The position numbers were made by a program, and so were the translations under genes. Source: Hominisplanchenecus murintestinalis (lineage in GTDB: Bacteria; Bacillota; Clostridia; Lachnospirales; Lachnospiraceae). From it: a DNA stretch of 64,000 nucleotides. The number at the start of each line of letters is the position of its first letter. The stretch's first letter is position 1. The DNA lies in NCBI GenBank assembly GCA_004793585.1, contig SRZB01000010.1, forward strand, positions 22,432 through 86,431. The letters run 5' to 3'. The notes beneath the pieces are model-generated. The model saw nothing but the letters and a program-made list of their open reading frames with translations. It ran no database searches and was not told where the DNA came from. Shown here piece after piece: positions 24,243 through 33,325 of this stretch.

Positions 24243-25794
24243 CAGATACATAGCTGGGTACATGAGAATATCTGATGATGATGAAGATTTGGGAGAAGGA
24301 AAAAAGGAAAGCAACAGCATTGAAAATCAAAGGAAATTAATTGAATCTTATGTAGAAAAACACGAGGAACTATCCATACATCTGCTGAAAGAATTTGCAG
24401 ACGACGGCGTTTCCGGGGTGAGCTTCAACCGTCCCGGAGTACAGATGCTTTTAAAAGAGATAAGGGAAAACAGGATTCAATGTGTTGTCGTGAAAGATCT
24501 GTCCAGATTTGGAAGAAATTATATCGAAACAGGGGACTATATCGAGCAGATTTTTCCGTTCCTGGGAGTCCGGTTTATTTCCATTGTTGACAATTTTGAC
24601 AGTTTCAAAAATCCTGCCGGGATTGAGATAGGGCTTAAAAATCTTATACATGATTTATATAGCCGGGATCTATCGAAAAAAATAAAATCTACAAAAGAAT
24701 TGATGCAGAAACAAGGTGATTATAGTGGAGGCGGTGTTCCATTTGGCTATATAAGGGGTAATGGAAACAGCAAAAAAACAGATTTTATCCCTGATCCAGA
24801 GGCCGCACAGGTTGTAAGACAGATTTTCACTCTTGCCGTGGATGGAAACACAACGACTAAGATTGCGGATATACTAAATGAAAGAGACATACCTACGCCG
24901 GGGGCATATAAAAGAAAACATGAAAAAATTCGATACCAGATGAAAAATGATAAGAGAAATCTATGGACTTCATCCCAGATTGCTCTTATTATTCAAAACG
25001 AAGTTTATATAGGGACATTTGTGAGTCATAAATTATTCACGGTTAAGCCGGGAGTTGTAAAAAAGGTACATGAATCTGAATATGTGAAATTAGAAAACCA
25101 TCATGAAAAATTAATTGAAAAGGATGTATTTCAAAAAGCTCAAAAAGCAATCTCTACAAGAAAAAAACGGAAAGGCCGTAAGGAAAACAAAAATCCTTCC
25201 CCATTAAGGGGGAAAATAAAATGCGGATGCTGTGGATACGGAATGTGCTTTAAAGCATCCATAAAGAAGCCGTACTATTATTGCAGGATGGGAGATAGCT
25301 GCGGCTCACATATACGAATCGAATCTGAGCTGTTGGAACATATTGTCTGGGATATACTGCAGAAGATGATAGTGGTATGCTGTGAGAAAGAAAAAGCGAT
25401 GCAGGGTGAGCGGATAGAGATACTGTCAGCCATTTCAGGTATACAAGAAAAAAAACGTATTTTAGAGATAAAGACAAAACATTGCAGAATTAGCCGTTTA
25501 GAGCTATACCATCAATGGAAAGATGGAAAAATCACGAAAGAGGAATACATTAAGGGGAAGGAGGAAAGGAATTCAGAAGAGTCAGAATATCAGAAAGAAT
25601 TGGAACAGTTAAGCCGATGTTTGTCTGATAGAGTTTCTGTCCAAAAGCAGATGGAACAAAAGAGTGGATTGACGATGCTTGCAGGAGTACAGAACTTGAC
25701 AAAAGAACTGGCAGACGAACTGATTGAACGGATTGAGGTGTATGATGACGGCAGGGTTGAAATAAAATGGAAGATAAAAGACATTATGGAATAG
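24235..25794 (+). CDS. Large serine recombinase 3
   Basis: About 519 residues from the GTG at 24235 (GAAGG 8 nt upstream); GTG 24226 is an alternative. Catalytic Ser in ESNSIENQRKLI, then VKDLSRFGRNYIETGDYIEQIFPFLG, DNFDS, the recombinase domain, zinc ribbon CGCCGYGM and coiled coil. It overlaps recombinase 2 by 8 bp. Three tandem serine recombinases at one end of an element are a known arrangement in Clostridia. Which of them performs integration is not known from sequence. Confidence 0.9.
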   Translation: MDDRYIAGYMRISDDDEDLGEGKKESNSIENQRKLIESYVEKHEELSIHLLKEFADDGVSGVSFNRPGVQMLLKEIRENRIQCVVVKDLSRFGRNYIETGDYIEQIFPFLGVRFISIVDNFDSFKNPAGIEIGLKNLIHDLYSRDLSKKIKSTKELMQKQGDYSGGGVPFGYIRGNGNSKKTDFIPDPEAAQVVRQIFTLAVDGNTTTKIADILNERDIPTPGAYKRKHEKIRYQMKNDKRNLWTSSQIALIIQNEVYIGTFVSHKLFTVKPGVVKKVHESEYVKLENHHEKLIEKDVFQKAQKAISTRKKRKGRKENKNPSPLRGKIKCGCCGYGMCFKASIKKPYYYCRMGDSCGSHIRIESELLEHIVWDILQKMIVVCCEKEKAMQGERIEILSAISGIQEKKRILEIKTKHCRISRLELYHQWKDGKITKEEYIKGKEERNSEESEYQKELEQLSRCLSDRVSVQKQMEQKSGLTMLAGVQNLTKELADELIERIEVYDDGRVEIKWKIKDIME

Positions 25795-25970
25795 CAGATG
25801 GCAAAAAAGATAAGGAATTTTTTAGTCTTAACTTGACACAACCGTACCGGAGCCAGTATGGAAGTGCGAATCCTACTGCGGTGGTAGGACCGGCGATTGC
25901 GGCTACGGCGGTGAGTACGCTGGCGGCGGTGGCGTTTTGTAAGGTGATGAGTAAGAAGCGGAGGGCGTAG
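25767..25970 (+). CDS. Small hydrophobic protein at the ICE right end (possible junction gene)
   Basis: 67 codons that begin inside recombinase 3 and have only a weak ribosome site. The first 24 residues are polar; the rest (AVVGPAIAATAVSTLAAVAF) is Ala/Val-rich and hydrophobic and ends in a basic KKRRA. Base composition switches from AT-rich to GC-rich around 25845, which suggests that the C-terminal half is host DNA and that the element ends here. It may be the 3' end of an interrupted host gene, a fused product or a bacteriocin-like peptide. I cannot decide between these. Confidence 0.4.
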   Translation: MEDKRHYGIADGKKDKEFFSLNLTQPYRSQYGSANPTAVVGPAIAATAVSTLAAVAFCKVMSKKRRA

Positions 25971-25983
25971 GCTCTCCGTTTTT
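25959..25983 (+). terminator. Terminator at the ICE/chromosome junction
   Basis: CGGAGGGC (25959-25966) and GCTCTCCG (25971-25978) pair around a 4-nt loop with one G-T pair, followed by TTTTT. It overlaps the stop of the small hydrophobic frame. Confidence 0.7.
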
Positions 25984-26077
25984 GTTATCCAATAAAGGCA
26001 TTGACATTAAGTGACAGAAATAATATAATAAAATTTATATTTCAACTGTATTTTTACAATAGAGAGGGTAATTTTAT

Positions 26078-27103
26078 ATGGATATAATGCTTATGTTTAG
26101 GGATGATTATTTTAATAAACGTAGGGAGTTGCTTAATAAAAATCATGTTTATCGTAACCACATTAAGAAATTTATTGATTATCTATGCTTGCCAGAAGTA
26201 AAACTATCCGATATGCCTACTCGCATTAATAAAGATGTGGTTGAGGCGTGTATTAAATATTATCACGATAAAGGTGAGCTTAATTCCAGATCAACAATGG
26301 AATCACATTTAGAATCAGTGAAAAGTTTCTATGATTATTTGAGTGAGTCTGGCAAAGCATCTGATATTTTTTCAGATTACAGTTATAGTAAATTTAAGGA
26401 TGATATCGTTGAAAAATATAGCTTGTTAGAACCTGTTGAAAGAGGAATCTATAATTGCGAGGATATTAAAACTATTTTAATTAATTTAGATAAAAGTATT
26501 GATAATTTTCAGGGAGAATCTGCTGGAATCCGGGAGGAAGAAAGACATTTGCAGAGAATTATATTAAGGTTATTTATAAAAATAACTTTAATTGCTCCGG
26601 CAAAAAGAAGTGTGATTACAAATATAAAAAAATCGGATATTAAAGAAGAATTAAAAAAATTATCCATAAATGGCATAGATATCAATATACCATGTGGTTT
26701 GTCCAGGGATTTATGTGCAGCGTTAAAATATGCAGAATCTAAAAACAAAGAACCCATAGAAGAGAAAGATACTATTTTTGAATATTTATATAGATATAAG
26801 GGGAAATTTCGAGTGGAAAGTCTGAATGCATGGTTCTATAATATTGCTCAGGATTTTGGAGTCCTGGAAAATGAGCGTAAAGATAAAAAAACATTAGCTG
26901 TGGAGCCAATTAAAAATATGGTAATACAAATGATGGTTGATAATATGATTAATCCTGTATTTATATCAAAAATTGCAGGTCTTACTCTTTCTATGATAGA
27001 AGCAACATATTATCCTAAAGATTGGAATGTGAAATGTGAAGAAGATATAAATAAGTGTGTCAATAAGAGTATTGCACAGAATGATTATTACTGTTATGTA
27101 TAA
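26078..27103 (+). CDS. Degenerate tyrosine-recombinase-like protein
   Basis: 341 residues. The N-terminus has the helical SAM-like layout of integrases (YRNHIKKFIDYLCL, then STMESHLESVKSFYDYLSES). The C-terminal part has a helix resembling the first catalytic box (RLFIKITLIAPAKRSVITNI) and an end resembling the last box (IAGLTLSMIEATYYP), but the usual H-x-x-R and G-H signatures are not clear. It may be a diverged recombinase with altered chemistry or a DNA-binding relative. GAGAGGG precedes the start. Its position next to the ICE end suggests either an older mobile gene or element neighbour. Confidence 0.55.
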   Translation: MDIMLMFRDDYFNKRRELLNKNHVYRNHIKKFIDYLCLPEVKLSDMPTRINKDVVEACIKYYHDKGELNSRSTMESHLESVKSFYDYLSESGKASDIFSDYSYSKFKDDIVEKYSLLEPVERGIYNCEDIKTILINLDKSIDNFQGESAGIREEERHLQRIILRLFIKITLIAPAKRSVITNIKKSDIKEELKKLSINGIDINIPCGLSRDLCAALKYAESKNKEPIEEKDTIFEYLYRYKGKFRVESLNAWFYNIAQDFGVLENERKDKKTLAVEPIKNMVIQMMVDNMINPVFISKIAGLTLSMIEATYYPKDWNVKCEEDINKCVNKSIAQNDYYCYV

Positions 27104-27135
27104 AAGAGATTTTAAAGAACAGGGAGTGTGCAGGT

Positions 27136-28734
27136 ATGGGAATCTATTTAAATCCAGGGAATGAACAGTTTACGATTTCTGTTAATTCTGAGTTATACGT
27201 AGATAAAACGGAACTTATAAAATATACGAATAGTCGTATAGGAAAAGACAGACCATTAATCTGTTCCAGCAGACCAAGAAGATTTGGGAAAACAATGGCA
27301 GTAACAATGCTTACGGCATATTACAGTAAAGGATGTCACTCTGAAAAGTTATTTGAGGGACTTAGGATAAGCCAAAATGAGTTTTTCAAAACGTATTTAA
27401 ATAAATATAATGTAATTTTTTTAGATATTCAGTGGATGTATGGAAATGCGCTTGAGGAAATGAAAAGAAATTCTTTTATTAAAATAGTGAGTTATATTCA
27501 GGAGCAGGTGATTGCCGAGTTAAAAATAGAATATCCGGAATGCGTTCAGGATACGGATATTTCATTACCGTCCGTGTTGGCAAAGATTAATGCTTTGACA
27601 AAAGAACAGTTTATCATCATCATTGATGAGTGGGATTGTCTGTTCCGGGAAGATAAAAATAACGAAAAACTTCAAAAGGAATATATCAACTTGCTTAGGG
27701 GATTGTTTAAAGGGGCTCCGTCAGGAGCGTTTCTAAAACTGGCGTATATCACGGGAATTTTGCCAATTAAAAAATATGGCACACAATCAGCATTAAATAA
27801 TTTTAGAGAACATACAATGGTCAGTCCCAGGCATATGGCAGAGTATGTTGGTTTTACAGAAACGGAAGTAAAGACTCTTTGCAAAGAATATAATATGTCG
27901 TTTAAAAAAATGCAGAAATGGTATGATGGGTATTTTTTTGAAAAAATAGGACATGTTTACAGTCCCAATTCCGTAATTGAGGCGATAGACAGTAGAGAGT
28001 TTGGAAATTACTGGTCAGGGACAGAAACTTATGAGTCTTTGATGACGTATATTGCAATGGACTTTGATGGATTGAGACAAATAATCGTAGATATGCTGGG
28101 AGGTTTACGATGTAGGATTGATGTGGAATCTTTTCAAAATGACATAACTTCGTTCAATTCTGCGGATGATGTGATTACATTGCTGATTCATATGGGGTAT
28201 TTGGCTTATGATGACAAAATGAAAGAAGTTTTTATTCCAAATGAGGAAGTTAGAAGTGCTTTTCTTCGTGCTATTAAAAATGATGGATGGGATGAAGTGA
28301 TAAAAGCAATTCATGCATCCGAGGCATTGCTTAGAGCAACTTTGGCTATGGATGAAAGAGCTGTGGAGCAGATGATACAGGAAGTTCATATGCAAAATTC
28401 TTCCAGCCTTGTTTATAATAATGAAATTTCATTAAGCAGTGTAATTGCTGTGGCATATTACAGTGCATGCAAAGATTATACTCTTATAAGAGAAATGCCG
28501 GCAGGTAATGGATTTGCGGATATGGTTTTTTTGCCAAAACGTACTTCTTTGAATCCGGCTTTGATTTTGGAACTAAAATGGGATGCGACTGCTGAGGGGG
28601 CGATAAGACAGATTAAGAGTAAGGAATATGTGTCAGCGCTTAAGGAGTACAAAGGAAATATTTTGCTTGTTGGAATTAACTATGAAAAGAAAAATAAGAA
28701 ACATCAATGCAGAATAGAAAAATATGAAATATGA
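27136..28734 (+). CDS. AAA-ATPase-like protein with C-terminal PD-(D/E)XK nuclease-like domain
   Basis: 532 residues. The start (YVDKTELIKYTNS, then SSRPRRFGKTMAVTML) is the AAA-ATPase-like family with its atypical Walker A R-P-R-R-F-G-K-T. Walker B is IIIIDEWDCLF. The C-terminus carries a PD-(D/E)XK core: GFADMVFLPK with D, then LILELKW with E-x-K. The family is widespread and often multicopy in gut anaerobes; its biological role is uncertain, though a link with mobile DNA or defence has been proposed. It follows the recombinase-like gene by 32 bp and may be co-transcribed. Confidence 0.85.
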   Translation: MGIYLNPGNEQFTISVNSELYVDKTELIKYTNSRIGKDRPLICSSRPRRFGKTMAVTMLTAYYSKGCHSEKLFEGLRISQNEFFKTYLNKYNVIFLDIQWMYGNALEEMKRNSFIKIVSYIQEQVIAELKIEYPECVQDTDISLPSVLAKINALTKEQFIIIIDEWDCLFREDKNNEKLQKEYINLLRGLFKGAPSGAFLKLAYITGILPIKKYGTQSALNNFREHTMVSPRHMAEYVGFTETEVKTLCKEYNMSFKKMQKWYDGYFFEKIGHVYSPNSVIEAIDSREFGNYWSGTETYESLMTYIAMDFDGLRQIIVDMLGGLRCRIDVESFQNDITSFNSADDVITLLIHMGYLAYDDKMKEVFIPNEEVRSAFLRAIKNDGWDEVIKAIHASEALLRATLAMDERAVEQMIQEVHMQNSSSLVYNNEISLSSVIAVAYYSACKDYTLIREMPAGNGFADMVFLPKRTSLNPALILELKWDATAEGAIRQIKSKEYVSALKEYKGNILLVGINYEKKNKKHQCRIEKYEI

Positions 28735-28778
28735 TTTTTCGTGTATAATACATGTTAGTGTACGCAGGAGGAACGTGA

Positions 28779-29264
28779 ATGAGGGATGAGAGTGAGATAA
28801 ACCGCGCGGTTGAGGAGTACGCGGACATGGTGCGGCGTGTTTGTTTTTATCATTTGAAAAACCGGGAAGATACGGAGGATGTGTTTCAAAATGTGTTTTT
28901 AAAGTATATGCTGTGTGATAAACCATTTAAGGACAGAGAGCATGAAAAGGCATGGCTGCTCCGGGTAGCGATTAATGCCTGTAAAGATTACGTGAAAAGT
29001 TTTTTCCGGAGGAATGCCATCCCTCTGGAGACGTTAAGGGAAATGGAAGCCGGGGGGATGGAGGAACACAGGGAAGTCCTGGAAGCAGTGCTTGCCTTGC
29101 CGGGTAAATATAAGGATGTGATTTATCTGCATTATTATGAGGGATATTCGGCATCTGAGATAGGAAGGATTCTTGGAAAAAAGGAGAATACGGTGTATTC
29201 CTTGCTGTCAAGAGGACGGGGAATGTTGAAGGAAGAGCTGGGAGGTGAAAGAATCCATGAATAA
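28779..29264 (+). CDS. ECF-type sigma factor
   Basis: 161 residues. Region 2 is visible as VEEYADMVRRVCFYHLKNREDTEDVFQNVFLKYM, region 4 as LPGKYKDVIYLHYYEGYSASEIGRILGKKENTVYSLLSRGR. AGGAGG lies 8 nt before the start. A TATAAT (28744-28749) stands upstream. The next gene overlaps by 8 bp and encodes a membrane protein of anti-sigma type, so this is a sigma/anti-sigma pair. Confidence 0.88.
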   Translation: MRDESEINRAVEEYADMVRRVCFYHLKNREDTEDVFQNVFLKYMLCDKPFKDREHEKAWLLRVAINACKDYVKSFFRRNAIPLETLREMEAGGMEEHREVLEAVLALPGKYKDVIYLHYYEGYSASEIGRILGKKENTVYSLLSRGRGMLKEELGGERIHE

Positions 29265-30150
29265 AATACGAGATGCATTTGAAGGTATTCACGCAGATAC
29301 ACAGATGAAAGAAACAACAAAGCAGTTTTTAGCGGAAAAATACGAAGAGAGGCAGAAGAAGTTTTTTCGTCCGGTATTTAAGAGAGCGATGCCAGTTGTT
29401 TGTGTATTGTTGCTTTTTTTGATAGGAGTGGGAGGATATTCGTGGATTCAGGCTCCGGCTGCTTATGTGAGTATTGATATTAATCCATCGATAGAGCTTG
29501 TACTGAATCGTTTTGATAAAGTATTATCTGCTGTGGCATACAACGCAGAAGGAGAGGAAATCCTGGAGTCTTTGTCTCTGAAAGGGAAGAAATATACCGC
29601 TGCGATTGATGCAATCATGGAAAACGGATGTATGAAAGGATATTTGACGGAAAAATCTGAACTGGTTTTTACTATAGCAGCGGATGACGATAAGGGGAAT
29701 GAATTAAAAGCAGGGGTGGAATATTGCTCCAGCCATATGGGACATGCCAGCGAGAGTATTTATGTGGATAAGGAGATAGTCTCTGAGGCGCATGATCATG
29801 GATGTTCACTGGGAAAATATTATGCATATCTACAGTTATCGCAATATGATGATTCTGTAACCGTGGATGACTGCAGAAACATGAGCATATCAAAAATACA
29901 TGGCATGATTAAAAGGCATATGCATGGCGGCGGGCATTCCTGGAAGGGATACGAAGAGACAGGAGACGATGGGCAGGAAACGGAGTGCAGGCAGATGAGG
30001 GACGGTGAACAGGAAACGGAATGCAGCCAGGATGAAAGATATAACAGGGAAACGGGATATGTAAGTCCTGAAGAGGATGATTGGCAGTCGGGTGATATGC
30101 ATATGCAAAGAGGACACAGAAATCGGCATAGAGAACATTCCGAACATTAA
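29257..30150 (+). CDS. RsgI-like membrane anti-sigma factor
   Basis: About 297 residues from the ATG at 29257, which overlaps the sigma stop and has GGGAGGTG upstream. A cytoplasmic N-terminus (1-44) would bind sigma; one membrane helix spans about 45-62. The extracytoplasmic part begins with the RsgI core (YVSIDINPSIELVLNRFDKV, then a VAYNAEGEEIL strand). The C-terminus is very acidic and rich in Gln/Glu/His repeats (ETECRQ, ETECSQ) and has no carbohydrate-binding module, unlike cellulosomal RsgI proteins. The signal sensed is unknown. Confidence 0.8.
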   Translation: MNKIRDAFEGIHADTQMKETTKQFLAEKYEERQKKFFRPVFKRAMPVVCVLLLFLIGVGGYSWIQAPAAYVSIDINPSIELVLNRFDKVLSAVAYNAEGEEILESLSLKGKKYTAAIDAIMENGCMKGYLTEKSELVFTIAADDDKGNELKAGVEYCSSHMGHASESIYVDKEIVSEAHDHGCSLGKYYAYLQLSQYDDSVTVDDCRNMSISKIHGMIKRHMHGGGHSWKGYEETGDDGQETECRQMRDGEQETECSQDERYNRETGYVSPEEDDWQSGDMHMQRGHRNRHREHSEH

Positions 30151-30151
30151 A

Positions 30152-30193
30152 GAAAGAGCAGGCCCCTCATTTTTGTGAGGGACCTGCTCTTTT
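30152..30193. terminator. Bidirectional terminator
   Basis: AAAGAGCAGG and CCTGCTCTTT pair with a second stem CCCTCA/TGAGGG inside; T runs lie on both sides. It serves the anti-sigma gene and the convergent secreted protein. Confidence 0.75.
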
Positions 30194-30530
30194 AACGATG
30201 GTGGTTCGAATGATGCTTCTTCAAAGAATGTCTTTTGCCGTTATAGTGGGTTGTTTTGTGCTTTTTACAATAATTTTTGCAGCTTTTTTTGGTTTTGTGG
30301 AAAGTTTCATGGTAAGAACAATAGGTTCTTTTTGTCTTGGCGCGGGAAGTATTTGTGTTACGGTAACTGCTTCCATCGCAGTAGCCATTTTCATTATAGT
30401 AACCGCTTCCATCACAGTAGCTGGTCCTATGGCAGTTTCCATGTCCATGAGCCATGACAGGCATGGATAAATTAGCTGTCAGCAGCAGGGCGGCCATAAT
30501 TCCTGCGCCGGCTTTTTTAAAAATCTTCAT
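30192..30530 (-). CDS. Small secreted His/Lys-rich protein
   Basis: About 112 residues from the ATG at 30530 (AGGAGG 8 nt upstream; the frame begins with a TTG at 30536). A signal peptide (IFKKAGAGIMAALLLTANLS) with a cleavage region at VMAHG is followed by YCDGSGYY and YCDGSSY repeats and a strongly basic C-terminus rich in His, Lys and Cys, ending KKHHSNHHR. The composition suggests metal binding or an antimicrobial or cell-wall-bound peptide, but I do not recognise a family. It lies convergent with the sigma/anti-sigma pair. Confidence 0.65.
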   Translation of the reverse strand: MKIFKKAGAGIMAALLLTANLSMPVMAHGHGNCHRTSYCDGSGYYNENGYCDGSSYRNTNTSRAKTKRTYCSYHETFHKTKKSCKNYCKKHKTTHYNGKRHSLKKHHSNHHR

Positions 30531-30639
30531 TTCCAATTCCTCCTATCTTGCTTGTTTCTATTTTAGCTTTTCAATAATAACACGATTCAGGGTATCAAAA
30601 CCTTGCAAAGAAAATAAAAAAATACAGGATGTTTAACCG

Positions 30640-30908
30640 TTGACAAATCTCCGGGCGGTGTTATAATGAATGAGAAAAGAGAAAACACGCTGAAGAGAAG
30701 AGTAAGATATGGAAGCATGCAGAGAGAGATGTATATGGTGGGAGCGTCTTATGCCGGAAATATCTGAATACCGCCTCTGAGTGGCCTTAATACGGTCCGG
30801 TGATACCGTTATCATCAGAAATAAGTGGTTTTGAAAGAAACAAGCAGGGTGGAACCGCGATGAAACATCGCCCCTTTTTGCATAGAGATGTGCAGAAAGG
30901 GGCTTTTA
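30640..30908 (+). promoter_or_regulatory. thrS promoter and T-box riboswitch
   Basis: TTGACA (30640-30645) with a 16-nt spacer and TATAAT (30662-30667) start the transcript. The T-box sequence AGGGTGGAACCGCG lies at 30846-30859. A terminator (GCCCCTTT 30870-30877 with AAAGGGGC 30896-30903, then TTTT) follows. Uncharged tRNA-Thr should stabilise the antiterminator and allow thrS expression. I did not fix the specifier codon. Confidence 0.92.
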
Positions 30909-30930
30909 TATTAAGAAGGAGGAAACGAAA

Positions 30931-32856
30931 ATGATTATCACACTGAAAAGCGGCGACAAAAAGGAGTATTCTGAGAGTAAATCCGTATATGAAATTGCAG
31001 CAGATATCAGCGAAGGTTTGGCTCGTGCGGCATGTGCGGGCGAGGTGGATGGTGAAACCGTGGATTTACGCACCATAATTGACAGGGATTGTGAGCTGAA
31101 TATCCTGACAGTAAACGACCCTGAGGGATTGGCGGCGTACCGCCACACGGCTTCCCACATTATGGCGCAGGCAGTGAAACGTCTTTATCCGGATGCAAAG
31201 CTGGCAATCGGGCCGTCTATTGCAGATGGGTTTTATTATGATATGGACAGGGAAATTCCGTTTACGCCCCAGGATTTGGAAAAAATTGAAGCGGAGATGA
31301 AGAAGATTATTAAAGAGGCTCTGCCGATTGAGAGATTTACCAAACCGAGAGAGGAAGCTATCGCATTTATGGAGGAACGTGCGGAGCCGTATAAGGTAGA
31401 GTTAATCAGGGATTTGCCCGAGGATGCGGAAATCAGCTTTTACAGCCAGGGAGAGTTTGTGGATCTCTGTGCAGGCCCTCATCTGATGAGTACAAAGCCG
31501 GTGAAAGCATTTAAGCTTACGAATCTGGCGGGCGCGTACTGGCGGGGAGATGAGCATAACAAAATGCTCACACGTATCTATGGAACTGCATTTGGAAAGA
31601 AAGCGGAGATGGAAGAATACCTGACCATGCTGGAAGAAGCCAAAAAGCGTGATCACAGAAAACTGGGAAAAGAGCTGGGGCTGTTTATGATGAGCGAAGC
31701 AGGTCCGGGCTTCCCATTTTTCCTGCCGAAAGGAATGGAACTGAAAAATGTGCTGCTGGATTACTGGCATGAGCTTCACCGCAGGAATGGATATCAGGAG
31801 ATTTCTACTCCGATTATCCTGAACAGGAGTCTGTGGGAGACTTCGGGACACTGGGCGCATTATCAGGAAAATATGTATACTACGGTGATTGATGAGCAGG
31901 ATTTTGCGGTTAAACCTATGAATTGTCCGGGAGGCATACTGGTATATCAGTCGGAGCCGCGTTCGTATCGTGACCTGCCTCTGCGTCTGGGGGAACTGGG
32001 AATGGTTCACAGGCATGAGAAATCAGGACAGCTCCACGGGTTGATGCGTGTGCGCTGTTTTACGCAGGATGACGCACATATCTTTATGACTCCGGATCAG
32101 ATTAAGGATGAGATTAAGGGTGTGGCAAGGTTGATTGACGAGGTTTATAGCCTGTTTGGATTTAAGTATCATGTAGAGCTTTCTACCCGTCCCGAGGACA
32201 GCATGGGAAGCGATGAGGATTGGGAGATGGCTACAGATGCCTTGAGAGGCGCACTGGATGAGCTGGGACTGGACTATGTGGTAAACGAAGGGGATGGGGC
32301 ATTCTATGGTCCCAAGATTGATTTCCATCTTCAGGATTCTATTGGCCGGACCTGGCAGTGCGGAACGATTCAGCTTGATTTCCAGCTTCCTCTGCGGTTT
32401 GATTTGGAATATATTGGGGCAGATGGGGAGAAGCACAGGCCGATTATGATTCATCGCGTGGCGTTTGGTTCAATTGAACGTTTTATCGGTATTCTGATTG
32501 AGCATTTTGCAGGGGCATTCCCTACATGGCTGTCCCCGGTACAGGTTCGTGTGCTTCCAATTTCTGAAAAATACATGGATTATGCGGGCAAAGTGCTGGA
32601 TACGCTTAAGGAGTCGGGAATCCGTGCAGAAATGGACAGCAGAAGTGAGAAGATAGGCTATAAAATCCGTGAAGCACGTTTGGCAAAGATTCCTTATATG
32701 CTGGTAGTTGGCGCGAAGGAGGAAGAAGGAAATCTTGTTTCTGTAAGAAGCCGTTTTGCCGGAGATGAGGGACAGAAAGCCCTTGGATTGTTTATTGACG
32801 ATATAAAAAAGGAAATATCAGGAAGACAAATACGCGAAGTAGAAGCAGCAGAATAA
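30931..32856 (+). CDS. thrS: Threonyl-tRNA synthetase
   Basis: 641 residues, the usual length. TGS domain at the N-terminus, editing domain with HTASHIMAQA, class II catalytic core (MNCPGGILVYQSEPRSYRDLPLR, then motif 2 RHEKSGQLHGLMRVRCFTQDD with zinc ligands) and the C-terminal anticodon-binding domain starting near LSPVQVRVLPISEKY. It charges tRNA-Thr and removes mischarged Ser. A T-box upstream controls it. AGGAGG precedes the start. Confidence 0.97.
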   Translation: MIITLKSGDKKEYSESKSVYEIAADISEGLARAACAGEVDGETVDLRTIIDRDCELNILTVNDPEGLAAYRHTASHIMAQAVKRLYPDAKLAIGPSIADGFYYDMDREIPFTPQDLEKIEAEMKKIIKEALPIERFTKPREEAIAFMEERAEPYKVELIRDLPEDAEISFYSQGEFVDLCAGPHLMSTKPVKAFKLTNLAGAYWRGDEHNKMLTRIYGTAFGKKAEMEEYLTMLEEAKKRDHRKLGKELGLFMMSEAGPGFPFFLPKGMELKNVLLDYWHELHRRNGYQEISTPIILNRSLWETSGHWAHYQENMYTTVIDEQDFAVKPMNCPGGILVYQSEPRSYRDLPLRLGELGMVHRHEKSGQLHGLMRVRCFTQDDAHIFMTPDQIKDEIKGVARLIDEVYSLFGFKYHVELSTRPEDSMGSDEDWEMATDALRGALDELGLDYVVNEGDGAFYGPKIDFHLQDSIGRTWQCGTIQLDFQLPLRFDLEYIGADGEKHRPIMIHRVAFGSIERFIGILIEHFAGAFPTWLSPVQVRVLPISEKYMDYAGKVLDTLKESGIRAEMDSRSEKIGYKIREARLAKIPYMLVVGAKEEEGNLVSVRSRFAGDEGQKALGLFIDDIKKEISGRQIREVEAAE

Positions 32857-32953
32857 AACGCAGCTGTTTCCGTAGATTTTCTGAATAAAAATGTTGTCGT
32901 GGCAAATACTATAGTGTATTCGTTTAATATATGTAATGAAGGAGGCCATGACG

Positions 32954-33265
32954 ATGCCATCATTAGTTTGTTCAGCACAGAGCTGCGTCTACAATAATGG
33001 GATGTACTGCAGCAAAGGAGATATCAAGGTAGGCGGCGATAACGCCGAGACTTCTGAGGAAACCTGCTGTACCAGTTTCCGGGCACGTACCAGCGAAGGA
33101 GCGAAAAGCTCTATGGGTACGCCATCCCAGAAGATTGAGGTTGCCTGTGAGGCTTGTGAGTGTATGTACAATAAAGATTGTGTCTGTGATGCAGATAAAA
33201 TTGGAATTTCCGGTGCGTCTGCATGCAAATGTGAGCAGACAGAGTGCAGCACATTCCAGAAATAG
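32954..33265 (+). CDS. DUF1540 protein with two Cys-rich domains
   Basis: 103 residues from the ATG at 32954; GGAGG is 8 nt upstream of it, whereas ATG 32936 and 32948 have no usable spacing. Two copies of a Cys motif are visible: CSAQSCVYNNGMYC and CEACECMYNKDCVC, each followed by further Cys, the DUF1540 pattern. Such small proteins are common in Clostridia and probably bind metal; function is unknown. A bidirectional terminator follows. Confidence 0.8.
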   Translation: MPSLVCSAQSCVYNNGMYCSKGDIKVGGDNAETSEETCCTSFRARTSEGAKSSMGTPSQKIEVACEACECMYNKDCVCDADKIGISGASACKCEQTECSTFQK

Positions 33266-33275
33266 AAATGGTTAA

Positions 33276-33315
33276 AAATACAGGGATTCGCCAATAGTCG
33301 TGAATCCCTGTATTT
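33276..33315. terminator. Bidirectional terminator
   Basis: AAATACAGGGATTC (33276-33289) and GAATCCCTGTATTT (33302-33315) pair perfectly over 14 bp and are followed by T. It lies between the DUF1540 gene and the convergent sialidase gene. Confidence 0.8.
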
Positions 33316-33325
33316 TTTAATGCTT

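Noticed and set aside
31402..32016. 204-codon minus-strand frame in thrS
   Set aside because: Antisense to an unmistakable threonyl-tRNA synthetase.
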